A stretch of 64,000 bases of DNA, taken from contig JAAVUU010000002.1 of assembly GCA_018449595.1 (NCBI GenBank), positions 718,756 through 782,755 on the forward strand, in the 5' to 3' direction. This document shows positions 39,372-48,066 of this stretch, one piece after another. Each line of letters opens with the position of its first letter. The stretch's first letter is position 1. This DNA comes from Rhizobiales bacterium dw_265 (GTDB lineage: Bacteria > Pseudomonadota > Alphaproteobacteria > Micropepsales > Micropepsaceae). Below the pieces are notes generated by a model, which had not been told where the DNA came from, searched no databases, and saw only the letters and a program-made list of their open reading frames with translations. The position numbers and the translations under genes are program-made.

Positions 39372-40576
39372 CGGTCCACCTCGCCGAACACGATATCGAG
39401 GCTGCCGAGAACGGCCGACACGTCGGCCAGCATATGGCCCTTGCACATATAGTCCATCGCCTGCAGATGCACGAAGCTGGGCGCGCGGATCTTGCAGCGG
39501 TACGGCTTATTGGTGCCATCGGCCACCAGATAGACGCCGAACTCGCCCTTGGGCGCTTCGACAGCGGCATAGGCCTCGCCGGCCGGGACATGGAAGCCTT
39601 CGGTATAAAGCTTGAAGTGATGGATCAGGGCTTCCATCGAGGTCTTCATCTCGCCGCGGCGGGGCGGCACGATCTTGTGGTCGGTGGCGACCACCGGGCC
39701 GGCTGGCATCTTCTCGATACACTGGCGCATGATCTTGGTGGATTCGCGCATCTCTTCCATGCGCATCACATAGCGGTCGTAATTATCGCCGTTCTTGCCG
39801 ATGGGAATCTGGAAATCCAGTTCGTTGTAGCACTCATAGGGCTGGGCGCGGCGCAGATCCCACTTCACGCCCGTCGAGCGCAGCATCACGCCCGACATGC
39901 CCCACATCTCGGCCTCGGCGCGGCTGACGATGCCGATATCGACATTGCGTTGCTTGAAGATGCGGTTCTCGGTCAGCAGGCCTTCGATATCGTCCAGCAC
40001 GGTGACGAAGTGGTCGCAGAATTTCAGGATGTCCTCGGCCAGGCCGGGCGGCATGTCCTGGTGAACGCCACCGGCGCGGAAGAAGGCGGCATGCATGCGC
40101 GAGCCCGAGATGCGCTCGTAGAATACCATCAGCTTTTCGCGTTCTTCGAAACCCCACAGCGGCGGCGTCAGGGCACCCACGTCCATCGCCTGGGTGGTGA
40201 CGTTGAGCAGGTGGTTCAGCAGCCGGCCGATTTCGCAATAGAGTACGCGGATATACTGGCCGCGCTTGGGCACTTCGAGCCCGATCAGCTTTTCGATGGC
40301 CAGGCAGAAGGCATGTTCCTGGTTCATCGGCGCGACGTAATCCAGGCGGTCGAAATAGGGGATCGCCTGCAGATAGGTCTTGTGCTCGATCAGCTTTTCG
40401 GTGCCGCGATGGAGCAGCCCGATATGCGGATCGACGCGGGTGACGATTTCGCCGTCCAGGTCCAGGATCAGGCGCAGCACGCCATGCGCGGCGGGATGCT
40501 GCGGCCCGAAATTGATGGTCAGCTGCGGATCGTCGGACTCATGGCCCTGCTTGGCGTCGAGCGTGACGGTACTCAT
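39368..40576 (-). CDS. nuoD: NADH-quinone oxidoreductase subunit D
   Basis: NuoD (49-kDa subunit) forms the quinone-binding cavity with NuoB. The 402 residues have [20 protein letters not shown] near the N-terminus with the conserved His, and [19 protein letters not shown] at the C-terminus. [19 protein letters not shown] lies in the middle. It is a separate gene from nuoC, overlapping it by four bases. Confidence 0.97.
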   Translation of the reverse strand: MSTVTLDAKQGHESDDPQLTINFGPQHPAAHGVLRLILDLDGEIVTRVDPHIGLLHRGTEKLIEHKTYLQAIPYFDRLDYVAPMNQEHAFCLAIEKLIGLEVPKRGQYIRVLYCEIGRLLNHLLNVTTQAMDVGALTPPLWGFEEREKLMVFYERISGSRMHAAFFRAGGVHQDMPPGLAEDILKFCDHFVTVLDDIEGLLTENRIFKQRNVDIGIVSRAEAEMWGMSGVMLRSTGVKWDLRRAQPYECYNELDFQIPIGKNGDNYDRYVMRMEEMRESTKIMRQCIEKMPAGPVVATDHKIVPPRRGEMKTSMEALIHHFKLYTEGFHVPAGEAYAAVEAPKGEFGVYLVADGTNKPYRCKIRAPSFVHLQAMDYMCKGHMLADVSAVLGSLDIVFGEVDR

Positions 40577-41163
40577 GGCTTGGCCGCCTTCTCGTCGCCC
40601 GGCAGGATATGGGGCGCGCCTTCCCAGGGGCTCATGAAGTCGAAGTCGCGGAATTCCTGCACCAACTGCACCGGCTGGTAGACCACCCGCTTGAGTTCGT
40701 CGTCATAACGCAGTTCGACATAGCCGGTCAGCGGGAAGTCCTTGCGCAGCGGATGCCCTGAAAATCCATAATCCGTGAGGATGCGGCGCAGGTCGGGATG
40801 ATCGGTGAAGGGCACGCCGTACATGTCGAAGGTCTCACGCTCGAACCAGCCGGCGGCGGGATAGACCGGGATGACCGAAGCGATGGCCTCGCCCTCGCCC
40901 AGCTGCGCCTTGACGCGGATACGGGCGTTCTTCGTCAGCGACAGCAGGTGATAGACCACGTCGAAGCGCTTGGCGCGCTGCGGCCAGTCGGTGCCGCAAA
41001 TGTCCACCAGGATCTTGAACTCGCCCGGCCCCTGCAGATGCGCCATCACCGCCAGAATGTCGGCGGCGGCGACTTCGAGGGTCAGTTCGCCGCGCGCGAT
41101 GGTGGCCGCGGTGACCGGCACCGCCGCCGTGATGCTTTCGCTGAGGGCTGCCAGGTCGCTCAT
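40573..41163 (-). CDS. nuoC: NADH-quinone oxidoreductase subunit C
   Basis: NuoC (30-kDa subunit) stabilises the peripheral arm. The 196 residues contain the family signature [20 protein letters not shown] and [20 protein letters not shown]. The C-terminus continues to [12 protein letters not shown], as in mitochondria-like versions. It abuts nuoB and overlaps nuoD. Confidence 0.97.
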   Translation of the reverse strand: MSDLAALSESITAAVPVTAATIARGELTLEVAAADILAVMAHLQGPGEFKILVDICGTDWPQRAKRFDVVYHLLSLTKNARIRVKAQLGEGEAIASVIPVYPAAGWFERETFDMYGVPFTDHPDLRRILTDYGFSGHPLRKDFPLTGYVELRYDDELKRVVYQPVQLVQEFRDFDFMSPWEGAPHILPGDEKAAKP

Positions 41164-41730
41164 CTATCGCTCGATCGTTCCGGTGCGGCGGATTTTCCGC
41201 TGCAGCAGCAGGATGCCATAGACCAGGGCCTCCGCGGTCGGCGGGCAGCCCGGCACATAAATGTCCACCGGCACGATGCGGTCGCAGCCACGCACCACGG
41301 CATAGGAATAATGATAATAGCCGCCACCATTGGCGCAGCTGCCCATGCTGATGACATAGCGCGGCTCGGGCATCTGGTCGTAGACCTTGCGCAGCGCCGG
41401 GGCCATCTTGTTGGTCAGGGTACCGGCGACGATCATCACGTCGCTCTGGCGCGGCGAGGCGCGCGGCGCGATGCCGAACCGCTCCAGGTCGTAGCGCGGC
41501 ATCGAGGCCTGCATCATCTCGACGGCGCAACAAGCCAGGCCGAAGGTCATCCACATCAGGCTGCCGGTGCGCGCCCAGTTGACCAGCGCCTCGCTGGAGG
41601 TGACCAAGAATCCCTTGTCGGCCATTTCGGCCTGCAGCGCCTTGAAATAGGGATCGTTGTCGGTGACGGCGGCGCCGCCCTCCACGCCGGAACGCGCCGC
41701 GGTGCCGTTCGGGGTCAGGATCACTCCCAT
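41164..41730 (-). CDS. nuoB: NADH-quinone oxidoreductase subunit B
   Basis: NuoB (PSST) holds cluster N2, the last electron donor to quinone. Ligands are visible in [10 protein letters not shown] (tandem Cys), [20 protein letters not shown] and [10 protein letters not shown]. The ATG at 41730 (MGVILTPNG) has AGAAGGG upstream and gives 188 residues. An ATG at 41751 would add seven residues. Either choice overlaps the end of nuoA. Confidence 0.96.
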   Translation of the reverse strand: MGVILTPNGTAARSGVEGGAAVTDNDPYFKALQAEMADKGFLVTSSEALVNWARTGSLMWMTFGLACCAVEMMQASMPRYDLERFGIAPRASPRQSDVMIVAGTLTNKMAPALRKVYDQMPEPRYVISMGSCANGGGYYHYSYAVVRGCDRIVPVDIYVPGCPPTAEALVYGILLLQRKIRRTGTIER

Positions 41731-42098
41731 TCGAGCGCGCCCTTCTTCCATTCATAAATAAAGCCGACAGTCAGCACGCCCAGGAACACCATCATGGACC
41801 AGAAGGCGAAAACGCTGGCCGCGCCGCCGAACTTCATCAGGGTGACGGCCCAGGGGAACAGGAAGGCCACTTCCAGGTCGAAGATGATGAACAGGATGGC
41901 GACCAGGTAAAAACGCACATCGAACTTCATGCGGGCGTCGCCAAAGGCCGGGAAGCCGCATTCATAGGCCGACAGTTTCTCAGGATCGGGCTTGCTGGGC
42001 GCCACCAGAAGCGGGATCGCGATCAAGGCCCCACCCAGAACAGCCGCCAGCCCGATGAAAATCAGGATGGGCAAATATTCCAGCAGCAGCTTTTCCAT
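41721..42098 (-). CDS. nuoA: NADH-quinone oxidoreductase subunit A
   Basis: NuoA (ND3) is the first gene of the complex I operon. The 125 residues have three membrane helices and the conserved loop [20 protein letters not shown], which carries the reactive Cys of the active/deactive switch. [12 protein letters not shown] follows. The promoter should lie within the ~60 bases upstream, but I see no convincing -35/-10 pair. Confidence 0.97.
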   Translation of the reverse strand: MEKLLLEYLPILIFIGLAAVLGGALIAIPLLVAPSKPDPEKLSAYECGFPAFGDARMKFDVRFYLVAILFIIFDLEVAFLFPWAVTLMKFGGAASVFAFWSMMVFLGVLTVGFIYEWKKGALEWE

Positions 42099-42375
42099 AC
42101 GCTTATCCCGTGGCCCTTGCCCCGGCGTCCAGGGACGCCCCCAACAGGTCGGACCGGTGTTATTTCGCTGGTGCAGTATAGGCAGGCACGGCCCCGGCGC
42201 AACGCGGGTTTAAAGGAAGATTCGCCGCAGAAAAACAGGAAAATTGTACCGCCTGCGTGACACCTTGCCCGCATGCGGCACATGCCTTGGAAATGCAGCG
42301 CAAACACATCCGCCAACTGCGAACGGTTCTCAAAAAGCGATGAAAAATCCGCGACGCGCGGGGATTAAAGACGAT

Positions 42376-42398
42376 GCCATTTCCGGAAAGGAAATGGC
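42376..42398 (-). terminator. Perfect hairpin beside the tRNA-like fragment
   Basis: GCCATTTCC (42376-42384) and GGAAATGGC (42390-42398) form a perfect 9-bp stem with a 5-base loop. Read on the minus strand it directly follows the CCA-like end of the tRNA fragment, where a tRNA terminator would sit. The downstream T content is weak. Confidence 0.4.
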
Positions 42399-42419
42399 GG
42401 GAGCGACGGGGCTCGAAAC
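42395..42419 (-). other. tRNA 3'-end-like fragment, possible attachment-site remnant
   Basis: The minus strand reads TTTCGAGCCCCGT then CGCTCCCGCCA. This matches the T-loop, 3' T-stem, acceptor strand, discriminator and CCA of a bacterial tRNA. The 5' T-stem strand that should pair with CCCGT is not there, and no D or anticodon arm precedes it, so no intact tRNA exists. Integrases that target tRNA 3' ends leave exactly such a fragment on one side of the inserted element. The tRNA identity is not determinable. Confidence 0.5.
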
Positions 42420-42785
42420 TGCTTTCGCCGGGCATCAGGGGGAACGTAGGGGCATAAGTCATTGATTTCCTGTGATCGCTCCACCCTTCAAATCCCCTAG
42501 TTTCCCCTGAATTGGCCCCGTTTTTGGCCCCACGGGACCCTTGTCTCCGATGAGTCTTGATTTCGCCGCTTCCGCAGGAGTGACGAGGCCAAATGCCACC
42601 GCGGCCGAGACCTTATATATGCGGGTGGATTAGGGCTGACCTCGGACCTGGAACAGCGTCCCATCATACACGCGCGTCCATTTAGGTTGTGCTTCCCCAC
42701 TGACGAAGGACCAAGGCGCCAATAATGCGCTGTGACGTACCAGAGTGCTCCAAGTCGAGCCCAGGCAGAATAGCCCTTAATTACG

Positions 42786-42971
42786 CTAGGCTAAGGGCCA
42801 TGAACTTTTGCAGTATCGAGGAAAGTGCAGCCCAGTTCGATGACCCCGATGGATAGTGGCGGTCGATTCCGCATCGTCCGGCGTGCCATACGCATGACTC
42901 ATGCCCATGCAGCCAAGCCCGATAGCGGAAACTTCCAGGCCCTGCATGCCCAAAGTACGTTTTGCCAGCAT
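42786..42971 (-). pseudogene. Aldo/keto reductase, N-terminal remnant with frameshift
   Basis: The frame begins MLAKRTLGMQGLEVSAIGLG, followed by CMGMSHAYGTPDDAES, a textbook opening for a 330-residue aldo/keto reductase. After TATIHR the frame loses homology. Deleting one G in the G-run near 42845 restores ELGCTFLDTAKVHGP, the expected beta-strand with the catalytic Asp. That corrected frame itself ends at a TAG right after HGP. The gene thus carries a one-base insertion and lacks the last 80 percent. It follows the alcohol dehydrogenase gene by 15 bases and was probably its operon partner. Confidence 0.8.
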
Positions 42972-42986
42972 GTCGAAATCTCTCTC

Positions 42987-44063
42987 TCAGGCCGCGTCGC
43001 GAAGCGACGCGATGTCGATGACGAAGCGATATTTGACGTCGTTTTTCAGAACCCGCTCATAGGCCTGGTTGACGGCCTGGATCGGGATCATCTCGATATC
43101 GCTGACGATGCCGTGTTCGGCACAGAAGTCGATCATCTCCTGGGTTTCCGCCATGCCGCCGATGCCCGAGCCGGTCAGGTTCTTGCGGCCGCCGATCAGG
43201 CTGACGCCGGTAACCGGCGGCTCGATCGCCGTCAGCACGCCCACCATCACCATGGTGCTGTCGCGCTTCAACAGCGCCAGATAGGGATTGACGTCATGGC
43301 CGACCGGAATGGTGTTGAGCAGGAAATCGAAGCTCAGCGCATGTGCCGCCATGGCGTCCGTATCGCGGGACAGCAGCACTTCGTCGGCGCCCAGCCGCTT
43401 GGCGTCCTTGCCCTTTTCCGGCGAGGTGGTGATCATCACCACATGGGCGCCCAGCGCCTTGGCGAATTTCACACCCATATGGCCCAGCCCACCCAGGCCG
43501 ATCACGCCAACCTTCTGGCCGGACCCGACCTTCCAGTGACGCAGCGGCGACCAGGTGGTGATGCCCGCGCAGAGAAGCGGGGCGACGGCCTTGAGATCCA
43601 TGCCCGCGGGCACCTTCACCACAAAGCGTTCCTCGACAACGATCTGCTCGGAATAGCCGCCGAAGGTCAGCTGGCCGCTGCCGGGCCGCTCCTTGTAGCT
43701 GCGCGCCTTGTCGTTATAGGTCAGGATTGCGCCCTGCTCGCAATATTGCTCCAGGTCTTCCTTGCAGGCCGAGCATTGGCGGCAGGAATCGACCATGCAG
43801 CCCACACCCGCGATATCGCCCGCCTTGAGTTTCTTAACCTCGGCGCCGACCTTGACGACCCGGCCCACGATCTCGTGCCCCGGCACCATCGGATAGAGCG
43901 AATTGCTCCAGTCATTATGGGCCTGATGCACGTCGGAATGGCAGATGCCCGCATAGAGAATCTCGATCTGAACATCATGCGGGCCGGGCTCGCGCCGCTG
44001 GAAGGTGAAGGGCACCAGCGGGGAATGGTCGTCATGGGCGGCGTAGCCACGAACCTCGATCAT
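42987..44063 (-). CDS. Zinc-dependent NAD(P) alcohol dehydrogenase (YahK/cinnamyl-ADH type)
   Basis: This is a 358-residue medium-chain dehydrogenase that reduces aldehydes or oxidises alcohols. Catalytic zinc ligands are in AGICHSDVH and GHEIVG. The structural zinc loop has four Cys in CRQCSACKEDLEQYC. The Rossmann motif is GLGGLGHMGVKFA. The FTFQRREPGPHDV opening and the NLTGSGIGG block point to the YahK/cinnamyl alcohol dehydrogenase branch. ATG 44063 has AAAGGA seven bases upstream. A LysR gene is divergent, and an aldo/keto reductase remnant follows, suggesting an aldehyde-detoxifying operon now cut short. Confidence 0.92.
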   Translation of the reverse strand: MIEVRGYAAHDDHSPLVPFTFQRREPGPHDVQIEILYAGICHSDVHQAHNDWSNSLYPMVPGHEIVGRVVKVGAEVKKLKAGDIAGVGCMVDSCRQCSACKEDLEQYCEQGAILTYNDKARSYKERPGSGQLTFGGYSEQIVVEERFVVKVPAGMDLKAVAPLLCAGITTWSPLRHWKVGSGQKVGVIGLGGLGHMGVKFAKALGAHVVMITTSPEKGKDAKRLGADEVLLSRDTDAMAAHALSFDFLLNTIPVGHDVNPYLALLKRDSTMVMVGVLTAIEPPVTGVSLIGGRKNLTGSGIGGMAETQEMIDFCAEHGIVSDIEMIPIQAVNQAYERVLKNDVKYRFVIDIASLRDAA

Positions 44064-44109
44064 GGGAAATCCTTTTCTGAATCTGGCAGATTGATTAGTT
44101 ATATGAGAC

Positions 44110-44177
44110 AATAGAGATGCTGCTTGGCCTATTCAAAGACGAAATTTGGCATGACCTATTGAGCAATATTCATCAAT
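44110..44177. promoter_or_regulatory. Candidate LysR-type operator in the adh-lysR divergent region
   Basis: Two short inverted repeats lie between the divergent genes: AATAG (44110-44114) with CTATT (44129-44133), and ATTGA (44158-44162) with TCAAT (44173-44177). The second spans the LysR start codon. LysR regulators usually bind such interrupted dyads. Assignment rests on position only. Confidence 0.35.
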
Positions 44178-45069
44178 GATGTCCCAGCCTACCCTCGTCC
44201 ATCTGTCCGTATTCACAGCGGTCGCCCGTCACAGCAGCTTCCAGAAAGCCGGCGCGGAAATGGGCATGTCCACGTCGGCCGTCAGCCACGCGATCCGCGG
44301 GTTGGAAGAACTTCTCGGTGTCGGCCTGTTCAACCGCACCACCCGTAGTGTCGCCATGACCGATGCAGGCCAGCGCCTGCTGGAGCGGTCGCAGCCCGCC
44401 CTGCGCGATGTCGGCGACGCCCTGGAGGAGATGAACAATTTCCGCACGACGCCCACGGGAACCCTGCGCATCAACGCGTCACGCATAGCCGCCCACCTGT
44501 TGCTGGCACCGCTGATGGACCGCTTTCTGGCCGCCTATCCCGAGATCCATCTGGAAATCGTCGATGAAGACAGTCTGGTCGACATTGTGGCAAACGGCTT
44601 CGATGCCGGCGTGCGTTTTCAGGACCAGGTGCCCGAAGACATGATCGCCGTGCCAATCGGCCCTCCGCAGCGGCTGGTGGTGGTGGGCTCGCCCGCCTAT
44701 TTAGTGCGCAGGGGGATACCACGCGCACCCGAAGACCTCATGCAACATGACTGTATCCGGCACCGATTTCCCAGCGGCCGGCTCTATCACTGGGAGTTCG
44801 AGAAAGACGCACACAAGCATGAGATGGACGTAAGGGGGCGCGTCACCCTGGGCGACGCCGGACTGGCCCTGCGCGCCGCGCGTGATGGCATCGGCCTCGC
44901 CTTCCTGTTCGAGGATTTCGTGAAGTACGCCGTTGCGGACGGCTACCTAGTGCGCGTGCTGGAGGACTGGTGCCCGGCATTTGCCGGGTTCACCCTCTAT
45001 TATCCGCGGCAAAGACGAATGTCGTCCGCCTTGCGCGCGTTCATAGACATGGCCCGGAGCCATTCCTAA
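44176..45069 (+). CDS. LysR family transcriptional regulator
   Basis: The 297-residue protein has the N-terminal winged helix-turn-helix (LSVFTAVARHSSFQKAGAEM then STSAVSHAIRGLEELLGVGL) and a type 2 periplasmic-binding-fold effector domain from about residue 90. Two adjacent ATGs (44176, 44179) are possible starts. It is divergent from the alcohol dehydrogenase and most likely controls that operon and itself. The stop codon lies in a 19-bp tandem repeat. Confidence 0.9.
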   Translation: MMSQPTLVHLSVFTAVARHSSFQKAGAEMGMSTSAVSHAIRGLEELLGVGLFNRTTRSVAMTDAGQRLLERSQPALRDVGDALEEMNNFRTTPTGTLRINASRIAAHLLLAPLMDRFLAAYPEIHLEIVDEDSLVDIVANGFDAGVRFQDQVPEDMIAVPIGPPQRLVVVGSPAYLVRRGIPRAPEDLMQHDCIRHRFPSGRLYHWEFEKDAHKHEMDVRGRVTLGDAGLALRAARDGIGLAFLFEDFVKYAVADGYLVRVLEDWCPAFAGFTLYYPRQRRMSSALRAFIDMARSHS

Positions 45070-45104
45070 GACCGGAGATATCCATTAAGACCGGAGATAT
45101 CCAT
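45067..45104. repeat. 19-bp tandem duplication at the LysR stop
   Basis: TAAGACCGGAGATATCCAT occurs twice head-to-tail (45067-45085, 45086-45104). The first copy contains the LysR stop. The second places GGAGA seven bases before an ATG (45103) that opens a 10-codon frame, MKHCRDNLRR. Probably a slippage duplication. Confidence 0.7.
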
Positions 45105-45391
45105 GAAGCATTGCCGGGACAATCTCCGCCGCTGATGTGTCGCGAGGAAAGCCGAATATATGCCACATCAAAACACCTGTTCGGCTGAGGGTTTGATCCG
45201 ATCACGTAAAAGTGGGTCTAAGCTATCACACGCCCACCGTCATTGTCCCTGGCCGCTCGATGTTATCAACCAGAATATGCCGATCTCCAACATGAATAAG
45301 TGGACCGCGTAGTCCGTCGGGGTGTACGCAAAGAGCACCCGAAGTGGCGCGACTCGGTCCGCGGTCCTTTCGTAAGGTCTTGCCGTACGTC
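45105..45391. other. Intergenic region between lysR and the isochorismatase gene
   Basis: About 290 bases with no supportable gene. A minus-strand open frame ending at 45226 has a fairly protein-like tail (HPDGLRGPLIHVGDRHILVD). It overlaps the isochorismatase 3' end and has no ribosome site, so it may be the remnant of a lost gene. Confidence 0.4.
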
Positions 45392-45946
45392 CTAAGACAG
45401 ACGCAATTTCTCAAGCACCTCGGTTGTGCTCGCTCTTTCACCGATCTTCGGGAAAACATTCTCAACCGCATGACGGTGCATATCCGGATCAAGATCGGTC
45501 ATTGCATCGGTCACCAGCACCACGTTGTACCCCTGATCATACGCTTGGCGGGCCGTCGCCTCGACGCCCACGCCGGTTGCGACGCCCGCCAGAAATATCT
45601 GTGTCACGCCGCGGCGGCGCAAAATCTGCTCCAACGCGGTACCATAAAATGCACCTATGTTGAGCTTGGTGACGGTATAGTCGTCCGGCTTTTGATCCAG
45701 TTCGGGAATTAAATCAGCCCAGTCCGGCGGCGGGGTGAAATTAAACGTGGCTTCGACGCGGCCCGGTGCGCGCCCAGCGACGTTGACCAAGATCACCGGA
45801 AGCATCAGACCACGAAACGCATCCGTGAGTTTGGCGACGTTGCCAATGACCTCGGCGATAGGGTGCACCGTGGGCAGTGCAACGATGCCCTTTTGCATAT
45901 CGACGACAATGAGGGCGGCATGTTGGTCGAGTTGCGTGATCGGCAT
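45392..45946 (-). CDS. Isochorismatase-like cysteine hydrolase family protein
   Basis: The 184-residue protein has the isochorismatase fold. The catalytic Asp lies in AALIVVDMQKGIV, and the Lys is expected in the YTVTKLNIGAFYGT region. The family's nucleophile loop reads GVATGVGVEATARQAYDQGY, with no Cys where nicotinamidases have one. Similar Cys-less loops occur in a subgroup of uncharacterised members. It precedes the MarR gene stop by 28 bases on the same strand, so the two may be co-transcribed. The substrate is unknown. Confidence 0.85.
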   Translation of the reverse strand: MPITQLDQHAALIVVDMQKGIVALPTVHPIAEVIGNVAKLTDAFRGLMLPVILVNVAGRAPGRVEATFNFTPPPDWADLIPELDQKPDDYTVTKLNIGAFYGTALEQILRRRGVTQIFLAGVATGVGVEATARQAYDQGYNVVLVTDAMTDLDPDMHRHAVENVFPKIGERASTTEVLEKLRLS

Positions 45947-45974
45947 AGGGGCGTCCTTGCTGTGTTATGAATTC

Positions 45975-46406
45975 TTACGATTCCGCCAGGCGCCTTATGA
46001 CGTCGACGGCATCGAATAGTCGTTGTTGCTGCGCCTTCTCAAGCTTTGTAATGGCGGTCAGAAGCCATTCGCGCTTTGCAAGGCGAGATTTGTAGCGGCC
46101 CTCAATTCCAGCGGCCGTCAGCTCGTAAAGAATTTGCCGACCATCAGTCGGGTGCGCCTTACGTTTGACGATACCCTCTTCTTCCAGCTGGGCGAGGGAT
46201 GCACCCATTGACTGGGGTTTCATGGATTCGGCGCGCGCCAGATCAGCGGTTGTCATCGGACCGCCATCGAGACGAGCCGTGACGGCAACCTGTGTCCAGC
46301 TGAGTTCGTCGGACTTCGCCTCTGCGCGCAACCGCCGAACCAGTTGCCCCATCGCGGCGAGCAACTCATTTACCGCGGCTTCGTTTGCCTTTGCGAGTTT
46401 TGCCAT
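45975..46406 (-). CDS. MarR family transcriptional regulator
   Basis: About 143 residues from ATG 46406. A TTG at 46421 would add five. The winged helix-turn-helix is visible as TTADLARAESMKPQSMGASL with the wing KRKAHPTDGRQILYELT, flanked by helices for dimerisation. It is divergent from the DHA2 exporter across 75 bases, so it is the likely repressor of that exporter and possibly of the hydrolase behind it. Induction by a phenolic or drug-like compound is typical of the family but not shown here. Confidence 0.88.
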   Translation of the reverse strand: MAKLAKANEAAVNELLAAMGQLVRRLRAEAKSDELSWTQVAVTARLDGGPMTTADLARAESMKPQSMGASLAQLEEEGIVKRKAHPTDGRQILYELTAAGIEGRYKSRLAKREWLLTAITKLEKAQQQRLFDAVDVIRRLAES

Positions 46407-46481
46407 GAGCGCTTCTACCAATTAGAAGTTTATCTTGCAAGTCTACCTGATATTATTCTAAGCCCGGGCGGAAACTCCGGG

Positions 46482-47957
46482 ATGCGTGAGATTTTGGCGC
46501 CGACCCAACTCGACCCGACCGCCACATCGGGAGCGGTAAACCCGCTTCCGGGGAAACTTCCGATCATGATTCCGATGATGGTCGCCATGGCTTTCCTGAT
46601 GGAGCAGCTCGATTCCACGATCATCACGACAGCGGTCCCGGATATTGCACGCAGTCTGCATGTGACGCCTGTCCAGATGAGCCTGGCCATTGCCGCTTAT
46701 GTACTGGCCGTGGCCGTTTTCATCCCGGTAAGCGGCTGGTTTGCCGATCGCTTCGGCGCCCGCCGGATCTTTATCTCAGCCTTGGCAATTTTCACATTGG
46801 GCTCGATGTTATGCGGCTTGGCGCAGAGCTTCGAAATGCTGGTCGCCATGCGCGTGGTCCAGGGCGTGGGCGGCGCCATGATGACGCCCGTGGGCCGCCT
46901 GATTCTTTTGAGAAGCTTTCCACGCTCACAATTGATGACGGCAATGACCTACACAACCCTCCCCGCAATCGTCGGGCCGGTGATCGGACCGCTGCTGGGT
47001 GGCGTCCTGACGTCCAGTCTATCCTGGCGCTGGATCTTCTACGTCAACCTGCCGTTTGGCCTTCTCGGCATGCTGTTGGCCATGCGCTTCCTCGCCAGCA
47101 CACGCGAGAGCAACGTCGCCAGGTTCGACTTTCCCGGATTTCTGATGGTCGGCGGCGGCCTGGGCCTGTTTCAGTTTGGCATGGAGAATGTCAGTCGGCC
47201 CATAGTGTCGATTTGGACCATCGCCGGAACCATCATTGCAGCTTCCGTCCTCTTGCTGGGCTTCGGCTTGTATGCCCGCCGCGTCAAAGCCCCAGTCGTC
47301 GATTTGACGCTATTTGGTGTGCGCTCGTTCCGGGTGGGAACATTGGCGGGCGGGCTTTGCCGGATCGGCATGAATGGGGTTCCGTTCCTACTGCCGCTTA
47401 TGTTGCAAGTCGGCTTCGGCCTGTCGCCCATCGGTTCGGGGTCCATCACGTTTGTCGGATCCATCGGCGCGGTTCTGATCCGCAGCCTGATTTCGCCCAT
47501 GTTGCGGCGGCACGGCTTCAGGTTTGTCCTCGTCCTCAGCGCCCTGATCGGCTCTGCCTCCCTTGCCGGGTTCGCCCTCCTTGGACCACATACCTCTCAT
47601 TGGCTCATTATGATCTATGTCTTTGTGTTCGGCCTGATGCGGGCCGCTCAGTTCATGACATCCAACACTTTGGCCTATTCCGATATGCCCGACAGTCATC
47701 TAAGCCGCGCCACGAGTCTGGGCGGCGTGCTGCAGCAATTATCAGTAAGCTTCGGTGTCTCGGTTGGCGCCATTTTGCTCAGCTTGGCGAGTATTCATTC
47801 CCATATATTGACGCCGGCCACCTTTCACATGGCCTTCTTGCTCATGGCGATCATTCCGTTGCTTTCGGTGCCGGGGTTTATGGTGTTGAGCCCGGACGAC
47901 GGGGTGAAGATCACGGGGTTACAGAAGGCTGTTGCGGAGATGGAAGGACAAGACTAG
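46482..47957 (+). CDS. MFS multidrug exporter, DHA2 (EmrB/QacA) type
   Basis: The 491-residue transporter has 14 predicted helices. Family hallmarks are the first-helix LMEQLDSTIITTAVPDIARS, motif A GWFADRFGARRIF and the helix 5 motif LPAIVGPVIGPLLGGVL. I chose ATG 46482 (MREILAPTQ). Upstream in-frame starts are in MarR-gene shadow. No membrane-fusion partner is next to it, so it probably works alone or with a distant EmrA. Expression is likely controlled by the divergent MarR. Confidence 0.9.
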   Translation: MREILAPTQLDPTATSGAVNPLPGKLPIMIPMMVAMAFLMEQLDSTIITTAVPDIARSLHVTPVQMSLAIAAYVLAVAVFIPVSGWFADRFGARRIFISALAIFTLGSMLCGLAQSFEMLVAMRVVQGVGGAMMTPVGRLILLRSFPRSQLMTAMTYTTLPAIVGPVIGPLLGGVLTSSLSWRWIFYVNLPFGLLGMLLAMRFLASTRESNVARFDFPGFLMVGGGLGLFQFGMENVSRPIVSIWTIAGTIIAASVLLLGFGLYARRVKAPVVDLTLFGVRSFRVGTLAGGLCRIGMNGVPFLLPLMLQVGFGLSPIGSGSITFVGSIGAVLIRSLISPMLRRHGFRFVLVLSALIGSASLAGFALLGPHTSHWLIMIYVFVFGLMRAAQFMTSNTLAYSDMPDSHLSRATSLGGVLQQLSVSFGVSVGAILLSLASIHSHILTPATFHMAFLLMAIIPLLSVPGFMVLSPDDGVKITGLQKAVAEMEGQD

Positions 47958-48066
47958 GCGCTTGCCATTTCCCACTACAAAGCCTCAGCATTGGACCTGA
48001 TATTTTGGGATATGCGCGCTGTCAGGCGGCGCGCCGAACTATCGTGCCCATGCCGATCACGTTCCT

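Larger units (their letters stand above)
42099..42785. other. 687-bp intergenic region at the core/accessory boundary
   Basis: No convincing gene lies here. The short open frames of 60-100 codons are Arg/Cys-rich and lack ribosome sites. It holds, from left to right, the nuoA leader, a hairpin at 42376-42398, a tRNA 3'-end-like fragment at 42395-42419, and four evenly spaced C4 runs (42490-42531). I see no integrase or complete tRNA. Confidence 0.6.

Noticed and set aside
42160..42465. Short frames at the tRNA-like fragment, including one reading MAGATGLET
   Set aside because: Frames of the MAGATGLE type arise from the complement of tRNA 3' ends and are not genes.
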